Source of the DNA: Planctomycetota bacterium
GTDB lineage: Bacteria; Planctomycetota; B15-G4; SIAN01
NCBI GenBank assembly: GCA_016795285.1
Contig: JAEUIC010000029.1
Coordinates: 197,518 to 261,517, forward strand
Length of the DNA stretch: 64,000 nucleotides
Direction: 5' to 3'
Shown here: in pieces, positions 24,162 through 31,696 of the stretch
Layout of the letters: each line of letters starts with the position of its first letter
How positions within the stretch are numbered: the first letter of the stretch is position 1
Notes under the pieces: generated by a model
What the model saw: only the letters and a program-made list of their open reading frames with translations
Database searches by the model: none
What the model was told of the DNA's origin: nothing
Made by a program: the position numbers and the translations under genes

Positions 24162-25493
24162 ATGGATCGCCGTCAGGGTCTCCGTTTCGCGCTCGGGCTG
24201 CTGGCCGCCTCCGGGCTGTTCGCCTTCACGGGCGAGGAGCCGGCGCAGCGTCGCTACCTGGCGCTGCCCGCGTTCGTACCGCCGGCCGACACGCCGGAGT
24301 TCGCGCCCGATCGCGTGCTGGTGAAGTGGAAGGTCGCGATCGATCCGCTCGAGATCGACGCGCGGGTCGGGCCGCTCGGCGCGCGCTGGATCCGTCGCGG
24401 CGTCGACGGCGCGTTCGACGTGCTGCAGGTGCCGGGCGGTCGCGTCCTCGAATGGGTCGACTACCTGTCGCGCCTCGAGGAGATCGAGTACGCCGAGCCC
24501 GACTACGTGGCGTGGAAGTCGGGCGCCGCCAACGACACCTACTACAACCCCTACCAGTGGAACTTCTTCAACTGGGGGCAGCTCTCGAACGGCGTGGCCT
24601 CGAACCACGGCGTGCAGGGCGACGCGGCCTGGAACACGACCAACGGCGCGGGCGTCATCGTCGCGGTGGTCGACACCGGCGTCGCCTACGAGAACTTCGG
24701 GTCGTTCGCGAAGGCGCCCGACCTGGCCGGCACCACGTTCGTGGCCGGCTGGGACTACGTGAACAACGACGCCCATCCGAACGATGACGAAGGGCACGGC
24801 ACCCACGTCGCCGGCACCATCGCGCAGACCACCAACAACTCGAGCGGCTGCGCCGGCCTCGCCTACGGGGCGAGCATCATGCCGGTCAAGGTGCTCGACA
24901 GCGCCGGCTCCGGCTTCCACAGCTGGATCGCCGACGGCATCCGCTACGCCGCCAACAACGGCGCGTTCGTGATCAACCTGAGCCTCGGCTCGCGCAGCGG
25001 CTCCTCGACGCTGCAGAGCGCGGTCGACTACGCCTGGAGCACCAAGGGCGTCGTCGTCTGCGCGGCGACCGGCAACGCGGGCAAGAACGGCATCGACTAC
25101 CCGGCGCGCTACACCAACACCATCGCGGTCGGCGCCACGCGCTTCGACGGCGCGCGCTGCAGCTACTCGAACTGGGGCACCGGCATCGACATCGTCGCGC
25201 CCGGCGGCGACACCGGCGTCGACCAGAACGGCGACGGCTACGGCGACGGCATCCTGCAGCAGACCTTCAGCGGGGGCGTCACCAACTTCGGCTACTACTT
25301 CTTCTCCGGCACCTCGATGGCGACGCCGCACGTCGCCGCGACCGCCGCGCTGGTAAAGGCGAACAAGCCGGCCTACACCAACAACCAGGTCCGCAGCGCG
25401 ATCCAGACCAAGGCGAAGGACTTGGGTGCCGGCGGCTACGACACGAAGTACGGCAACGGCCTCGTGAGCGCGAAGGATGCGCTGACCTACTGA
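24162..25493 (+). CDS. Secreted subtilisin-like serine protease (S8)
   Basis: A 443-aa subtilase. A Sec signal (about residues 1-25) precedes a propeptide-like region (DRVLVKWKVAIDPLEI to about 115), then the catalytic domain. The triad is complete: Asp171 in VVDTGV, His212 in GHGTHVAG and Ser385 in GTSMATPHVA. The oxyanion Asn lies in AATGNAG. The start at 24162 has AAGGAG upstream; a TACCAT box at 24052-24057 could be a -10 element. It ends soon after the catalytic domain (LVSAKDALTY) with no sorting domain, so it is probably released. It stands alone between the importer operon and the acetyltransferase gene. Confidence 0.95.
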   Translation: MDRRQGLRFALGLLAASGLFAFTGEEPAQRRYLALPAFVPPADTPEFAPDRVLVKWKVAIDPLEIDARVGPLGARWIRRGVDGAFDVLQVPGGRVLEWVDYLSRLEEIEYAEPDYVAWKSGAANDTYYNPYQWNFFNWGQLSNGVASNHGVQGDAAWNTTNGAGVIVAVVDTGVAYENFGSFAKAPDLAGTTFVAGWDYVNNDAHPNDDEGHGTHVAGTIAQTTNNSSGCAGLAYGASIMPVKVLDSAGSGFHSWIADGIRYAANNGAFVINLSLGSRSGSSTLQSAVDYAWSTKGVVVCAATGNAGKNGIDYPARYTNTIAVGATRFDGARCSYSNWGTGIDIVAPGGDTGVDQNGDGYGDGILQQTFSGGVTNFGYYFFSGTSMATPHVAATAALVKANKPAYTNNQVRSAIQTKAKDLGAGGYDTKYGNGLVSAKDALTY

Positions 25494-25608
25494 CACCGCG
25501 TTCGACACCGCATCGTGACGCGCTCCCGCCCCGCGGACGGCGACGAGCGCAGACTGGCCGGGGCGTGCGCGTCGCTGCGCGCGCCCCGGTTCTTTCGGAG
25601 GCGACCGC

Positions 25609-26148
25609 GTGACGGAACGGGCGATCGGTCGCTTGCAGCTGCGCGCCGAGGCGCCCGCCGATCACGCCGCCGTCGACGCGCTGCTGCGCGACGCGTTCGG
25701 CGGCCCGGCCGAAGCGGAGCTGCTCGCGGAGCTGCGCCGCGACGAGGCGACGCTCTCGCTGGTGGCGACGCTCGACCGCGCGGAGTTCGGCGCGGCGGCG
25801 GTCGTCGGCCATGTCGCGGCGTCGCGCGCGACGGCGCGCAGCGGCGCCACCGGCGTGGTCGGCCTCGCGCCGCTCGCGGTGGCGGCGCCCTGGCGACGGA
25901 ACGGCATCGGCGCCCGGCTGATGGAGGAAGCGCTCGCGCAGCTGCGGGCGCGGGGGGAGCGGCTGGTCGTGCTGGTCGGCAGCGTCGACTACTACCGCCG
26001 CTTCGGCTTCGTCCCGGCCGCGCCGCATCGCCTCGCGTGCCGCTGGCCCGAGTTCGCGCCCCACTTCCAGCTGCTCGAGCTCGTCGCGGGCAGCGCCGCG
26101 CAGGCCGCCGGCGCGATCGACTACCATCCCGCCTTCGATCGGTTCTGA
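25609..26148 (+). CDS. GNAT N-acetyltransferase
   Basis: A 179-aa acetyltransferase of the GNAT fold. The acetyl-CoA loop follows the PLAVAAPWRRNGIGARLMEEAL strand-helix (an R/Q-x-x-G-x-G/A variant), and the C-terminal region is SVDYYRRFGFVPAAPH, typical of YhbS-like members. The start is GTG at 25609 with a strong GGAGG Shine-Dalgarno; no ATG fits. The next gene begins 17 nt later, so cotranscription with KDPG aldolase is likely. The acceptor amine is unknown. Confidence 0.88.
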   Translation: MTERAIGRLQLRAEAPADHAAVDALLRDAFGGPAEAELLAELRRDEATLSLVATLDRAEFGAAAVVGHVAASRATARSGATGVVGLAPLAVAAPWRRNGIGARLMEEALAQLRARGERLVVLVGSVDYYRRFGFVPAAPHRLACRWPEFAPHFQLLELVAGSAAQAAGAIDYHPAFDRF

Positions 26149-26165
26149 CCGCGCCGGAGCGAACG

Positions 26166-26915
26166 ATGGCGAGCCACTCGCGCCTCGAGGTGTTCCACCG
26201 CCTGCTGCAGGGCGGACTGCTGCCGACGCTGCCGAGCGAGCGCGTCGCCGAGACGCTCGCGGGCGCGCGCGGCGTGCTGCAGGGCGGCGCCGTCGCGGTC
26301 GAGCTGCTGGCGCGCGGCGACCATGCGTACGAGACCTTCCGCGCGGTCGTCCCGCAGCTGCGCCGCGAGCGGCCCGACGCGATCGTCGGCGTCGGCTCGA
26401 TCGTCGATGCGCCGACGGCGGCGCTCTACCTCGCCGCGGGCGCCGACTTCGTGGTCGCGCCCGACCTCGACGAGGAGGTGGCGCGCACCTGCCATCGCCG
26501 CAAGGTCGCCTGGATCCCCGGCTGCGGCACCGTCACCGAGATCGGCCGCGCGGAGGAGTTCGGCGCGGAGCTGGTGAAGCTCTTCCCCGCCGCGGCGTTC
26601 GACGGCCGCGAGTTCCTCCGCTCGCTGCGCGGCCCGCAGCCGTGGAGCCGCATCGTGCCGACCGGCAACGCGGTGCCGTACGACGAGGCGGCCATCGCGA
26701 GCTGGATCGAGGCGGGCGCGGCCGCGCTGTCGATGGGGCCGGCGCTGACCGAAGCGCGGCTGCTCGCCGCCGACGACGTCGATGCGATCGCGGCGCGCAC
26801 CGCGTCGGTGCTGAGCTGGATCGCCGCCGCTCGCCAGCGCGGCGCGCGGCGCGCGGTCACTTCGCCGAAGGCGGCGGGCGCAACGCGACGCGCCCCGGCG
26901 CGCCGCTCCCGCTGA
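26166..26915 (+). CDS. KDPG/KHG-type aldolase
   Basis: A 249-aa class I aldolase of the Entner-Doudoroff type (2-keto-3-deoxy-6-phosphogluconate to pyruvate plus glyceraldehyde-3-phosphate). The Schiff-base Lys138 lies in AELVKLFPAAAF and the active-site Glu46 in GGAVAVELLARG. IVGVGSIVDAP and IPGCGTVTEI line the barrel mouth. It is longer than the usual 210 aa because of a basic C-terminal tail (RGARRAVTSPKAAGATRRAP). That tail overlaps the 3' end of the convergent membrane-protein gene by 59 bp. GGAG lies upstream of the ATG. No dehydratase (Edd) gene adjoins, so the exact keto-acid substrate is uncertain. Confidence 0.85.
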   Translation: MASHSRLEVFHRLLQGGLLPTLPSERVAETLAGARGVLQGGAVAVELLARGDHAYETFRAVVPQLRRERPDAIVGVGSIVDAPTAALYLAAGADFVVAPDLDEEVARTCHRRKVAWIPGCGTVTEIGRAEEFGAELVKLFPAAAFDGREFLRSLRGPQPWSRIVPTGNAVPYDEAAIASWIEAGAAALSMGPALTEARLLAADDVDAIAARTASVLSWIAAARQRGARRAVTSPKAAGATRRAPARRSR

Positions 26916-27606
26916 TCTGGTCGAGCAGCACCAGCTTCTGCCAGATCTTGCGCGACAGGCCGTTGGTGAGGTCCTCGATCTCGTTCACCGCGGCCAGCAC
27001 CACCTCGTCCTGGAAGCTCGCGACGTGGTAGGCGGCGATCTTGCCGACCAGCGCCAGCAGGTCGCTGCAGTAGTGCAGGTAGCGGCCGAGCTCGAACGCG
27101 GTCAGCGCCTCGCGCGGCGACGACGGCGTCGCCTCGTAGTCGGTGTCGAGCCGCTCGGGGTCCTTCGCCAGCTGGTGCATGTCGATCACGTGGGAGAGCA
27201 CGCGCAGCTCGCCGAGCGCGTCGAGCACCGCCTTGCGCTTGCGGCGCGCTTCGAGCGTCGAGACGAACAACACCGCGACGCCGAGCAGCGTCACCGCCGA
27301 GAGCGTCGCCTCGATGCCGTTCACCAGGTCGAGCGCCTCGAAGGTGCCGGGCGGCGGACGGGCATGCGTCGCCGCGTAGGAGAGCACCCACCCCATCGCG
27401 CCGAGCAGCAGCAGGCTGAGCAGCCGCAGGTGGAGGCGCGGCTTGCGGATGGCGGCGCCGCGCGCGGAGGCGGCCGAGGCCAGCGCGCAGAGCTGCGACG
27501 CGAGCGACTCGAGACCCGATCCGGGGAAACGCTCGCCGATGCGGCGACGCAGGGCTTCGAGCGTCGCCACGATCTTCGCGGCATCGAGGACGATCGGGTC
27601 GGGCAT
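26857..27606 (-). CDS. Two-helix membrane protein of unknown function
   Basis: A 249-aa protein not recognised as any named family. A helical N-terminal region (residues 1-55) precedes two predicted membrane helices (about 62-80 and 98-118), then a soluble helical C-terminus rich in Leu and Asp/Glu. It starts at the ATG at 27606, only 24 bp from the divergent serB start. The AT-rich patch AGATATAAG between them could serve both directions. Its 3' end overlaps the convergent KDPG aldolase gene by 59 bp. Confidence 0.65.
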   Translation of the reverse strand: MPDPIVLDAAKIVATLEALRRRIGERFPGSGLESLASQLCALASAASARGAAIRKPRLHLRLLSLLLLGAMGWVLSYAATHARPPPGTFEALDLVNGIEATLSAVTLLGVAVLFVSTLEARRKRKAVLDALGELRVLSHVIDMHQLAKDPERLDTDYEATPSSPREALTAFELGRYLHYCSDLLALVGKIAAYHVASFQDEVVLAAVNEIEDLTNGLSRKIWQKLVLLDQISGSGAPGRVALRPPPSAK

Positions 27607-27616
27607 GCGCGACAGA

Positions 27617-27622
27617 TATAAG
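27617..27622 (+). promoter_or_regulatory. -10-like TATAAG before serB
   Basis: TATAAG ends 8 nt before the ATG at 27631 with no Shine-Dalgarno between them. It is the only AT-rich patch in this 24-bp divergent intergenic region. A leaderless start is likely. Confidence 0.45.
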
Positions 27623-27630
27623 CGCGCGCC

Positions 27631-28293
27631 ATGAACCGCGTGCGTCCGCGCTTCGCGCGCCTCCTGCTCGACGTCGACTCGACGCTCTGCGCGCTGGAGG
27701 GGATCGACCAGCTGGCGCGCGCGCAGGGGGCGGCGGTCGCGGCGCGCGTCGCGGCGCTGACGGAGCGCGCGATGGCGGGCGAGCTGCCGCTCGAGCGCGT
27801 CTACGCGCGCCGCCTCGCGCTGGTGCGGCCCGACGCGGCGGCGCTGGCGCGGCTCGGGAAGCTCTACGTGCGCCGCCTCGTGCCCGGCATGGCGCGGCTG
27901 GTCGCCGATGCGCGGCGCGCCGGCGTCGAGGTGGTGCTGCTCTCGGGCGGCCTGCGTCCAGCGCTGCTGCCGCTGCTCGAGCGGCTCGGGCTGCCGGGCA
28001 GCGCGCTCTTCGCGGTCGACGTCGAGCTCGACGCGCACGGCAGGTTCGCGCGCTTCGATCGCCGTTCGCCGCTCGTGCGGTCGGACGGGAAGCGGGAGGT
28101 GGCGGCGCGGCTCGCCCCTGCGGGCGGGAAGAGCCTTCTCGTCGGCGACGGCGCGAGCGATGCCGCGGCGCGCCCCGCGGTCGACGCCTTCTGCGCCTTC
28201 ACCGCGGTCGCGAGCCGGCCGAAGGTCGTCGCGCGGGCCGACCACGTCGCGCGCGATGCGACGGCCTTGCGTAGACTGCTGCGCCTTCGATGA
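27631..28293 (+). CDS. serB: Phosphoserine phosphatase, HAD family
   Basis: A 220-aa HAD-family phosphatase of the SerB type. The nucleophile motif is LLDVDSTLC (Asp14, Asp16), with the cap region ERAMAGELPLERVYARRLALV matching SerB. Motif II is VVLLSGGLRPALLP (Ser), motif III includes DGKREV (Lys) and motif IV is LLVGDGASDAAA. It would remove phosphate from L-phosphoserine in the last step of serine synthesis. The stop overlaps the start of a class V aminotransferase gene (ATGA), which fits a serine-pathway pair. Confidence 0.88.
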   Translation: MNRVRPRFARLLLDVDSTLCALEGIDQLARAQGAAVAARVAALTERAMAGELPLERVYARRLALVRPDAAALARLGKLYVRRLVPGMARLVADARRAGVEVVLLSGGLRPALLPLLERLGLPGSALFAVDVELDAHGRFARFDRRSPLVRSDGKREVAARLAPAGGKSLLVGDGASDAAARPAVDAFCAFTAVASRPKVVARADHVARDATALRRLLRLR

Positions 28294-29444
28294 CCGACCG
28301 ATCGGCGCGCGGCCCGCCGCCGATCCGCGAATGGATGCGAACGATGAGCTTTCCTGGTGAGTTCCCGCCCCGCATGTGGATCCCGGGGCCGACCTACGTC
28401 CGGCCCGAGATCCTCGCGGCGCTGGGTCGGCCGACCGTCGGCCATCGCACGTCGATCATGACCGAGCTGGTGAAGTCGATCGCGCCGAAGCTGCAGCGGC
28501 TCTTCAAGACGCGCCAGCACTCGCTGGTGATCAGCGCGTCGGGCAGCGCGGCGTGGGAGGGCTCGGTGCGCTGCGGCGTGGAGAAGCGCTGGGCGTGCGT
28601 CACCAACGGCAGCTTCAGCGAAGGCTGGGCGCGCACCGGCGAGAGCTGCGGCCGCGAGACGGTGAAGGTCGCCTTCGAGTGGGGCGAAGGGCTCGATCCG
28701 CAGCGGATCGAGGAGCAGCTGCGGAAGGCCGGCCCGGTCGAGGCGGTCGGCTTCGTCAGCAACGAGACGTCGACTGGCGCCTACAGCGACGTGAAGGCGA
28801 TCTGCGATGCGGTGCGCCGAGCGCAGCCCGACGCGCTGCTCTTCGTCGACGCCGTCTCGACGCTGGCCGGCGCACCGTTCGAGTTCGACGCGTGGGGCAT
28901 CGACGTCGCGCTCGCCTCGTCGCAGAAGTGCCTCGCGCTGCCGCCCGGCATCGCCGTCGTCGCGCTGTCCGACCGCTTCCTCGACAAGGCGCGGACGGTG
29001 CAGGGACGCGGCTACTACATGGACTTCATCCACCTCGCCGACGACTGGGACAAGCAGCACCAGACGCCCGCGACTCCCGCCGTCAACCTCTTCTACGCGC
29101 TCGACGAGCAGCTCTCGGCGATGGAGCGCGAGGGCTACGAGGCGCGCTTCGTCCGCCATCGCACCATGATGGAACGGGTCGACGGCTGGGCGAACCGCCA
29201 CGGCTTCCCCTCCTTCGTCGCCGAGCCGTACCGATCGCCCACCACCGCCAACCGCGCGACCAAGGGCTTCGACATCGCGACCTTCATCGCCCGCATGATC
29301 GAACGCGGCCACGAGCTCTCGAACGGCTACGGCAAGCTGAAGGGCCACGCCTTCCGCATCGGCCACTTCGGCGACCACTCCCCGATCGAGCTCGAGAACA
29401 TGCTCGCCATCGCCGACGACGTCCTGCGCCGCATGGGCCGCTGA
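28290..29444 (+). CDS. Class V aminotransferase (phosphoserine or serine-glyoxylate type)
   Basis: A 384-aa PLP-dependent aminotransferase of fold type I, class V. The PLP Lys213 is in ASSQKCLALPPG, with the cofactor Asp in LLFVDAVSTLAG. The N-terminal WIPGPTYVRPEILAA matches alanine-glyoxylate and SerC-like members. Next to serB, a phosphoserine aminotransferase role is the best guess; alanine- or serine-glyoxylate aminotransferase is possible. The ATG at 28290 is coupled to serB. A later ATG (MSFPGEF, residue 19) would give a start closer to the family norm. Two tandem A repeats begin 11 bp after the stop. Confidence 0.88.
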   Translation: MTDRSARGPPPIREWMRTMSFPGEFPPRMWIPGPTYVRPEILAALGRPTVGHRTSIMTELVKSIAPKLQRLFKTRQHSLVISASGSAAWEGSVRCGVEKRWACVTNGSFSEGWARTGESCGRETVKVAFEWGEGLDPQRIEEQLRKAGPVEAVGFVSNETSTGAYSDVKAICDAVRRAQPDALLFVDAVSTLAGAPFEFDAWGIDVALASSQKCLALPPGIAVVALSDRFLDKARTVQGRGYYMDFIHLADDWDKQHQTPATPAVNLFYALDEQLSAMEREGYEARFVRHRTMMERVDGWANRHGFPSFVAEPYRSPTTANRATKGFDIATFIARMIERGHELSNGYGKLKGHAFRIGHFGDHSPIELENMLAIADDVLRRMGR

Positions 29445-29454
29445 CCCTCCGCAA

Positions 29455-29524
29455 GGTGGCGGGGAGAAAACGGCGGTCAGAACCGCACAGGTGGCGGGGG
29501 GAAAACGGCGGTCAGAAGCGCACC
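29455..29524 (+). repeat. Two tandem A repeats
   Basis: Copies at 29455-29488 and 29490-29524 differ at only a few positions (GGTGGCGGGGAGAAAACGGC against GGTGGCGGGGGGAAAACGGC, each followed by GGTCAGAASCGCAC). They follow the aminotransferase stop. The rest of the 213-bp gap holds nothing recognisable except the -10-like box before tgt. Confidence 0.85.
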
Positions 29525-29643
29525 CTCGCCGCTTTCGCCATCACCCGTCCACGATCGGCCACTCTGCGGCGCGGCTGACTCGTCGACACGGACGCTCGAT
29601 CCTGACCGGCGAGGATCGAGCGGTCGCCCATCACCGCCCCCGC

Positions 29644-29649
29644 TACAGT
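29644..29649 (+). promoter_or_regulatory. -10-like TACAGT before tgt
   Basis: TACAGT ends 8 nt before the ATG at 29658. The context CGCTACAGTCCCGCCCC resembles the sequences before the genes at 9397 and 3330. No Shine-Dalgarno is present, which suggests a leaderless mRNA. Confidence 0.5.
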
Positions 29650-29657
29650 CCCGCCCC

Positions 29658-30806
29658 ATGCCATCGCTCCCCACCACGCACGGCGCGCTGCCGCTGCCCG
29701 CCTTCCTGCCGGACGCGACGCGCGGCGTGGTGCGGACGGTCGACGGCGCCGACCTGCGCGCGGTCGGCATCGACGCGGTCTGCGTCAACACGTGGCACCT
29801 CGCCAAGGAGCCGGGCGCGCGCGCCATCGAGAAGCTCGGCGGGATCCACCGCTTCATGGGGTTCGACGGGCCGGTGCTCTCCGACTCGGGCGGCTTCCAG
29901 GTCCTCTCGCTGCTGGCGAGCGGCGCGCTCGACGGCTCCGCCAGCAACAAGGGGATCCGCTGGCGCGCGAAGGGCGGCGACGCCGAGCTGCTGACGCCCG
30001 AGAAGTGCATCCGCTGGCAGGCGAAGCTCGGCGCCGACCTGCTGGTCTGCCTCGACCACTGCACGCGCCCCGAGGAGCCGCCCGAGTCGCAGCGCACCAG
30101 CGTCGAGCACACGGTGCGCTGGGCGGAGGAGTGCAAGGCGACGCGCGATCGGATCGCGGAGGAGAGCGGCATTCGGCGGCCGCTGCTGGCGGTGATCCAG
30201 GGCGGCGACGATCCGGCGCTGCGGCGCGAGTGCGCGACGCGCCTCTTCGAGCTCGGCTTCGACGGCTACGCCTTCGGCGGCTGGCCCGTCCGCAGCGACG
30301 GCACGCTGGTGGAGAGCGTCGCGCTGGTGGCGGAGTTGGTAGCGCGGGGTTCGGGTCTTATGCAGCGCGCACAAGCTGCAGAAGACCCCGCCCCACCGCT
30401 GCCGCTCTGGGGCCTCGGCCTCGGCAAGCCGGAGAACGTCGTCGCCGCGGCGGCGCTCGGCTACTCGCTCTTCGACTGCGTCCTGCCGACGCGCGACGCC
30501 CGGCAAGGGCGCATCTGCGTGCGGCTCGGCGGCCCGGCGCGCGCCGACAACTCGCCGCGTTGGTGGGACTACCTCTACCTCGCCGACACGAAGCACGCGG
30601 TCGACGACGCGCCGCTCGAGCCGGGCTGCCCCTGTCCCACCTGCGCTCGCTGCTCGCGCGGCTACCTCCACCACCTCGCCACCGTGAACGAGTCGCTGGT
30701 GCTGCGGCTCGCGACGTTGCACAACCTCTCCTTCTACGCGCGCCTGATGCGCGAGCTGCAGGCGGCGCGCGCCGCCGCGACCGAGCGCGAGAGCGCGACG
30801 CCGTGA
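29658..30806 (+). CDS. tgt: Queuine tRNA-guanine transglycosylase
   Basis: A 382-aa TGT, which exchanges guanine 34 of GUN-anticodon tRNAs for preQ1. The substrate-binding motif VLSDSGGFQV (Asp76) is present, the nucleophile Asp lies in YSLFDCVLPTRDARQG, and AVIQGGDDPALRR and YAFGGWPV line the pocket. The zinc site is the Cys cluster CPCPTCARCSRGYLHHL. An unusual segment LMQRAQAAEDPAP sits near residue 235 between two conserved blocks. It is encoded by a palindromic insertion at 30353-30388. No other queuosine genes are in the window. The stop overlaps the next gene (GTGA). Confidence 0.94.
   Translation: MPSLPTTHGALPLPAFLPDATRGVVRTVDGADLRAVGIDAVCVNTWHLAKEPGARAIEKLGGIHRFMGFDGPVLSDSGGFQVLSLLASGALDGSASNKGIRWRAKGGDAELLTPEKCIRWQAKLGADLLVCLDHCTRPEEPPESQRTSVEHTVRWAEECKATRDRIAEESGIRRPLLAVIQGGDDPALRRECATRLFELGFDGYAFGGWPVRSDGTLVESVALVAELVARGSGLMQRAQAAEDPAPPLPLWGLGLGKPENVVAAAALGYSLFDCVLPTRDARQGRICVRLGGPARADNSPRWWDYLYLADTKHAVDDAPLEPGCPCPTCARCSRGYLHHLATVNESLVLRLATLHNLSFYARLMRELQAARAAATERESATP
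30353..30388 (+). repeat. Palindromic insertion within tgt
   Basis: GGGTCTTATGCAG (30353-30365) pairs with CTGCAGAAGACCC (30376-30388) with one mismatch around a 10-nt loop. It is more AT-rich than its surroundings and encodes the extra residues between conserved TGT blocks, keeping the frame. No other copy was seen in the window. Confidence 0.6.
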
Positions 30807-31693
30807 CCAGCGGCGGCGAGCCGCTCCATGGTGCAACTCCCCCGCCACCGGCGGTCGTCGCCGAGCTGCAGCGCGCGCGCAAGTACCGCGACGTGGCGAG
30901 CGGCGTGATCGAGCGCGTCGCGGCCGAGGCGTGGGCGATCGAGCGGCGCGTCGACGGTGCAGTGAAGCGCGCGAAGCGGGCGCTCCACCAGCTCCACTCG
31001 GCGTTCATCCAGGAGCGCGAGCTCGACGCGGCGGAGGCGGCGGTCGCGACGCTCGAGCAGCAGGTCGCCGCCGCGCGCGCCGCCGGCGCCGAACTCGCGG
31101 CCGCGCCGATCGAGACGTGCTGCCGCGCGGTGCTGCGCTGCCACGCCTCGACGCGCGAGCGGCTCGAGCCGATGGGCGCGCTCGGTCGCGAGCTGCACGC
31201 GCGGGTCGGCGCGCCACGGCGCCTGCTCGACCTCGGCTGCGGGCTCCATCCGTTCGCGCTGCCGTGGCTCGGGATGCCGCGCGAGATGGAGTACCACGCG
31301 CGCGAGGCCGACGGCCGGATGGCGCGCCTCGTCGGTCGCCTCTTCGCGAGCGTCGGGCAGGCGGGCAGCGCGGAGCCGCTCGACCTGGTGGCGGCGGCGG
31401 AGGGCCGCGCCGAGCTGCCGCGCGCCGACGTCGCGTGGCTCTTCAAGCTGCTGCCGACTCTGGAGCGGCAACGCGCTGGCACGGCGGCGCGGCTGATCGA
31501 GCGGCTGATCGAGGTCGAGGTGCGCGTGCTGGTCGTCTCGTTCCCGACTCGCTCGCTCGGCGCGCGCGCGAAGGGGATGGAGGAGCAGTACGGCCGCTTC
31601 GCCGACGCGCTCTTCACCTCCCCGCGCTGGCGCACCGATCGCTTCGAACTCGGCAGCGAGCTCTTCGTGGTCGCGCGACGCGCCGGCGAGTAG
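30803..31693 (+). CDS. 16S rRNA methyltransferase of the FmrO/Sgm/RmtB (m7G1405) family
   Basis: A 296-aa SAM methyltransferase resembling the 16S rRNA G1405-N7 enzymes that give aminoglycoside resistance. Family marks: KYRDVASGVIERVAAEAW near the N-terminus, KRAKRALHQLHSAF, CHASTRERL, the SAM loop LLDLGCGLHPFALPWLG, WLFKLLPTLERQ and VVSFPTRSLGARAKGME, with a C-terminal FELGSELFVV. The GTG start at 30803 overlaps the tgt stop, so its translation is coupled to a tRNA-modification enzyme, not to drug-synthesis genes. The N-terminal residues HGATPPPP are encoded by a D repeat. It may modify the decoding site as housekeeping or as intrinsic resistance; the target base is unproven. Confidence 0.82.
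   Translation: MTSGGEPLHGATPPPPAVVAELQRARKYRDVASGVIERVAAEAWAIERRVDGAVKRAKRALHQLHSAFIQERELDAAEAAVATLEQQVAAARAAGAELAAAPIETCCRAVLRCHASTRERLEPMGALGRELHARVGAPRRLLDLGCGLHPFALPWLGMPREMEYHAREADGRMARLVGRLFASVGQAGSAEPLDLVAAAEGRAELPRADVAWLFKLLPTLERQRAGTAARLIERLIEVEVRVLVVSFPTRSLGARAKGMEEQYGRFADALFTSPRWRTDRFELGSELFVVARRAGE
30830..30849 (-). repeat. D repeat near the start of the rRNA methyltransferase
   Basis: The minus strand reads GGTGGCGGGGGAGTTGCACC, related to the copies at 21697-21716 and 36102-36120. It encodes part of the non-conserved N-terminus of the methyltransferase. Confidence 0.55.
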
Positions 31694-31696
31694 CGC

